From Candidatus Zhuqueibacterota bacterium (GTDB lineage Bacteria; Zhuqueibacterota; Zhuqueibacteria; Residuimicrobiales; Residuimicrobiaceae): a DNA stretch of 6,731 bases. Position 1 is the first letter of the stretch, and the number at the start of each line of letters is the position of its first letter. Both the position numbers and the translations under genes were made by a program. The notes beneath the pieces were generated by a model, which was not told the DNA's origin, ran no database searches, and saw only the letters and a list, made by a program, of their open reading frames with translations. Below, piece after piece: positions 5,119 to 6,731 of the stretch. Location: positions 1 to 6,731 of the forward strand of contig JAFGSU010000002.1 of assembly GCA_016934435.1 (NCBI GenBank), read 5' to 3'.

Positions 5119-6525
5119 ATGAAAATGCGAATTGAGAAGGATTCACTCGGCGTTTTGCGAGTGCCCGAGCGAGCCTATTACGGCGTACAAACCGCCCGGG
5201 CGATGGTCAATTTTCCCATCAGCGGCCTCACGGCGCATCGGGATTTCATCTGGGCCGGCGCCGCAATAAAGAAAGCCGTCGCCAATGTTAACAATGAGCT
5301 GGGATTGCTGGAATCGAAAAAAGCGGCCGCCATCGAAGCGGCCGCTGCGGAGGTAATGGAGGGCCGTTTCGACGATGAATTTGTCGTCGATGTCTATCAG
5401 GCCGGCGCCGGCACCTCGCATCATATGAACCTCAACGAAGTGATCGCCAACCGCGCCTGCGAGCTGATAGGCGGTGTTAAAGGCGACCACACCCTATTGC
5501 ATCCGAACGATCACGTCAACTTTGGCCAGTCCACCAATGATGTCTTTCCCACCGCCATGCGGCTGGCGATTTTGCGAGCGCTGCCGCAATTGCTGGCACA
5601 GTTTGATGCCCTGGAAAAAACGCTGCACGAAAAGGCGCACGCTTTCACCGACGTCATCAAAAGCGGCCGCACCCATCTACAGGATGCGGTACCGGTGACG
5701 CTGGGTCAGGAATTCAGCGCCTACGCCCTGACCGTTCGCAGGAGCCGCGATGCCATCGCCGCCGCCGCTGATGATTTGCGCGAACTGGGCATCGGCGGCA
5801 GCGCCGCCGGCACCGGTCTCAATACCGATCCCCGCTATCCATCGCTGATGGTAACAACGCTCTCACAGCTTTTGGAACAGGATTTGAGACCGGCAAAAAA
5901 TTTGTTCGAATCCATGCAGAGCATGCGGCCCTTCGCCGCCTTTTCCGGTTCGCTGCGCGAGGGGTGCCTCGAGCTCACCCGCATCGCCAACGACCTTCGC
6001 CTGCTCAGCTCCGGGCCCAACACCGGCTTGAACGAAATCATCCTGCCGGCGGTGCAGCCGGGCTCCTCCATCATGCCCGGCAAGGTCAATCCGGTGATGG
6101 CGGAAATGCTCAACATGGTGTGCTTTCAGGTGATGGGATTCGACACCACCGTGGCCATGGCCGTCCAGGCCGGTCAACTCGAACTGAATGTGATGATGCC
6201 GGTCATCATTCACAACATCATGCAGAGCATGACTATTTTATCCAATGCTTTAAAGGCATTCACCGAGCGGGCGGTCGGAGGTATCACGGCCAATACGGAT
6301 ATCTGTCAACACTATTTTGCCAACAGCCTGGGATTGGCGACGGTGTTGAACGTGCTGATCGGTTACGATCGCGCCGCGGAAGTGATGAAACAGGCGTTAT
6401 GCGAGAAAAAGACGGTTCTGCATATACTGGAAGAAAAAAGAATATTGTCGAAAGAACAGATATCCCGGCTGTTCGCCGCAAATAAACTGACACAGCCGGG
6501 TGTGCCGGAATTGCAGGGTGGGTGA
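5119..6525 (+). CDS. aspA: Aspartate ammonia-lyase (aspartase), fumarase/aspartase superfamily
   Basis: Aspartase reversibly deaminates L-aspartate to fumarate and ammonia in the cytoplasm, linking amino-acid nitrogen to the citric acid cycle. The 468-residue protein spans the full family length. It has the expected N-terminus (MRIEKDSLGVLRVP, YYGVQT), GAGTS (96-100), NEVIAN, NDHVNFGQSTND (130-141), GRTHLQDAVPVTLGQEF (183-199), GTGLNT (231-236) and the mobile loop signature GSSIMPGKVNP (315-325). By comparison with Bacillus AspB, Ser316 would be the catalytic base, and Lys322 and Thr185-His186 substrate contacts. GLNEIILP before the loop and AGQLELNV (351-358) after it favour aspartase; the GK in the loop also occurs in fumarase, so class II fumarase is the main alternative. 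GGGAGAG (5102-5108), 10 nt upstream, favours the first ATG over Met3. The gene has no neighbour in the same orientation. Confidence 0.9.
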   Translation: MKMRIEKDSLGVLRVPERAYYGVQTARAMVNFPISGLTAHRDFIWAGAAIKKAVANVNNELGLLESKKAAAIEAAAAEVMEGRFDDEFVVDVYQAGAGTSHHMNLNEVIANRACELIGGVKGDHTLLHPNDHVNFGQSTNDVFPTAMRLAILRALPQLLAQFDALEKTLHEKAHAFTDVIKSGRTHLQDAVPVTLGQEFSAYALTVRRSRDAIAAAADDLRELGIGGSAAGTGLNTDPRYPSLMVTTLSQLLEQDLRPAKNLFESMQSMRPFAAFSGSLREGCLELTRIANDLRLLSSGPNTGLNEIILPAVQPGSSIMPGKVNPVMAEMLNMVCFQVMGFDTTVAMAVQAGQLELNVMMPVIIHNIMQSMTILSNALKAFTERAVGGITANTDICQHYFANSLGLATVLNVLIGYDRAAEVMKQALCEKKTVLHILEEKRILSKEQISRLFAANKLTQPGVPELQGG

Positions 6526-6580
6526 AGAGATACGATTGATTCAAAGTCGTTCCGGTACAAGTCAGGGCATTTTTTCGGTG

Positions 6581-6708
6581 TTATTGCGAGTTGGGTATGG
6601 CAAAACTGCCATTATTCCCGAAAGGACAAGAAAAAGAATGTCCATGCGAGCGAAGGAACAGATTTATCCTTCATCATCAAAACTATGTTGGAGCGAAGCA
6701 ATCTCCGC
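6581..6708. repeat. Degenerate dispersed intergenic repeat (GAGCGAAGCAATCTC type) with hairpin
   Basis: Downstream of aspA, TTATTGCGAG (6581-6590), GCGAGCGAAG (6646-6655) and GGAGCGAAGCAATCTCCGC (6690-6708) resemble the widespread intergenic repeat 'CATTGCGAG...GCGAAGCAATCTC' known in many environmental bacteria. GAGCGAAG occurs twice (6648-6655, 6691-6698). Between them, ATGGCA (6597-6602) and TGCCAT (6607-6612) form a perfect 6-bp hairpin with a 4-nt loop; without a T-tract it is at best a weak terminator for aspA. No gene is supported in 6526-6731. Family identity is from memory. Confidence 0.45.
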
Positions 6709-6731
6709 TAAAAGGTGACTATCACTGTCCA

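Noticed and set aside
5323..5345. Two close GCGGCCGC copies in aspA (a third at 5663-5670)
   Set aside because: They encode Ala-rich segments or Ser-Gly-Arg in an intact conserved protein; codon choice explains them.
5964..6485. 173-codon plus-strand frame inside aspA
   Set aside because: It is an alternative-frame shadow: rich in Arg, His, Gln and Gly as expected from the aspA codons, while aspA itself is intact across the region.
6500..6718. 72-codon plus-strand frame at the end of the window
   Set aside because: It starts inside aspA out of frame and runs through the dispersed repeat; no domain or motif is recognisable.
1..6731. tRNA genes, CRISPR arrays, insertion sequences or toxin-antitoxin pairs
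   Set aside because: None seen: no cloverleaf, no regularly spaced identical repeats, no transposase motifs, no paired small genes.

Overview
The window looks like a piece of an environmental bacterial chromosome, not a mobile element. Long coding blocks of ordinary composition are separated by AT-rich or repeat-bearing spacers, and there is no transposase, integrase, tRNA or CRISPR array. The secreted proteins point to the FCB group in the broad sense (Bacteroidota, Calditrichota, Ignavibacteria or an uncultured relative). They have short signal peptides, one ending in an 'AFGQ'-like motif, a LamG jelly-roll joined to 'PNGGE' Ig-like repeats, and a BON-like/SH3/NlpC-P60 architecture. This placement is an inference from domain style, not from a marker gene.

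Layout. Bases 1-2075 (minus) are the N-terminal 691 residues of a large exported protein: LamG-like jelly-roll, Ig-like repeat, CBM6/35-like galactose-binding fold, then two more Ig-like repeats. The gene runs off the left edge. Bases 2076-2843 are a 768-bp spacer holding two candidate minus-strand promoters, a roughly 105-nt element that can fold into a three-way junction, a 10-bp-periodic A/T tract, a leader hairpin and a REP-like interspersed repeat. Bases 2844-3974 (minus) encode an exported SH3-NlpC/P60 peptidoglycan endopeptidase. Bases 4206-4829 (minus) encode a YciO-type member of the YrdC/Sua5/TsaC family. Bases 4830-5118 are a divergent intergenic region with two perfect palindromes and what may be the remnant of a BACON-like surface-protein domain. 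Bases 5119-6525 (plus) encode an aspartate ammonia-lyase of the fumarase/aspartase superfamily. Bases 6526-6731 are a spacer resembling the common dispersed 'GAGCGAAGCAATCTC' repeat.

The genes do not form one pathway. They are a cell-surface adhesin or glycan-binding protein, a cell-wall hydrolase, a nucleotide-binding YciO protein and a central nitrogen/carbon enzyme, each apparently with its own promoter. I found no convincing new multi-gene system. The most interesting unexplained object is the structured element at 2422-2526. It lies downstream of a good sigma-70-like promoter on the minus strand, so it could be a leader RNA of the surface-protein gene, a free small RNA, or a copy of a dispersed palindromic repeat.
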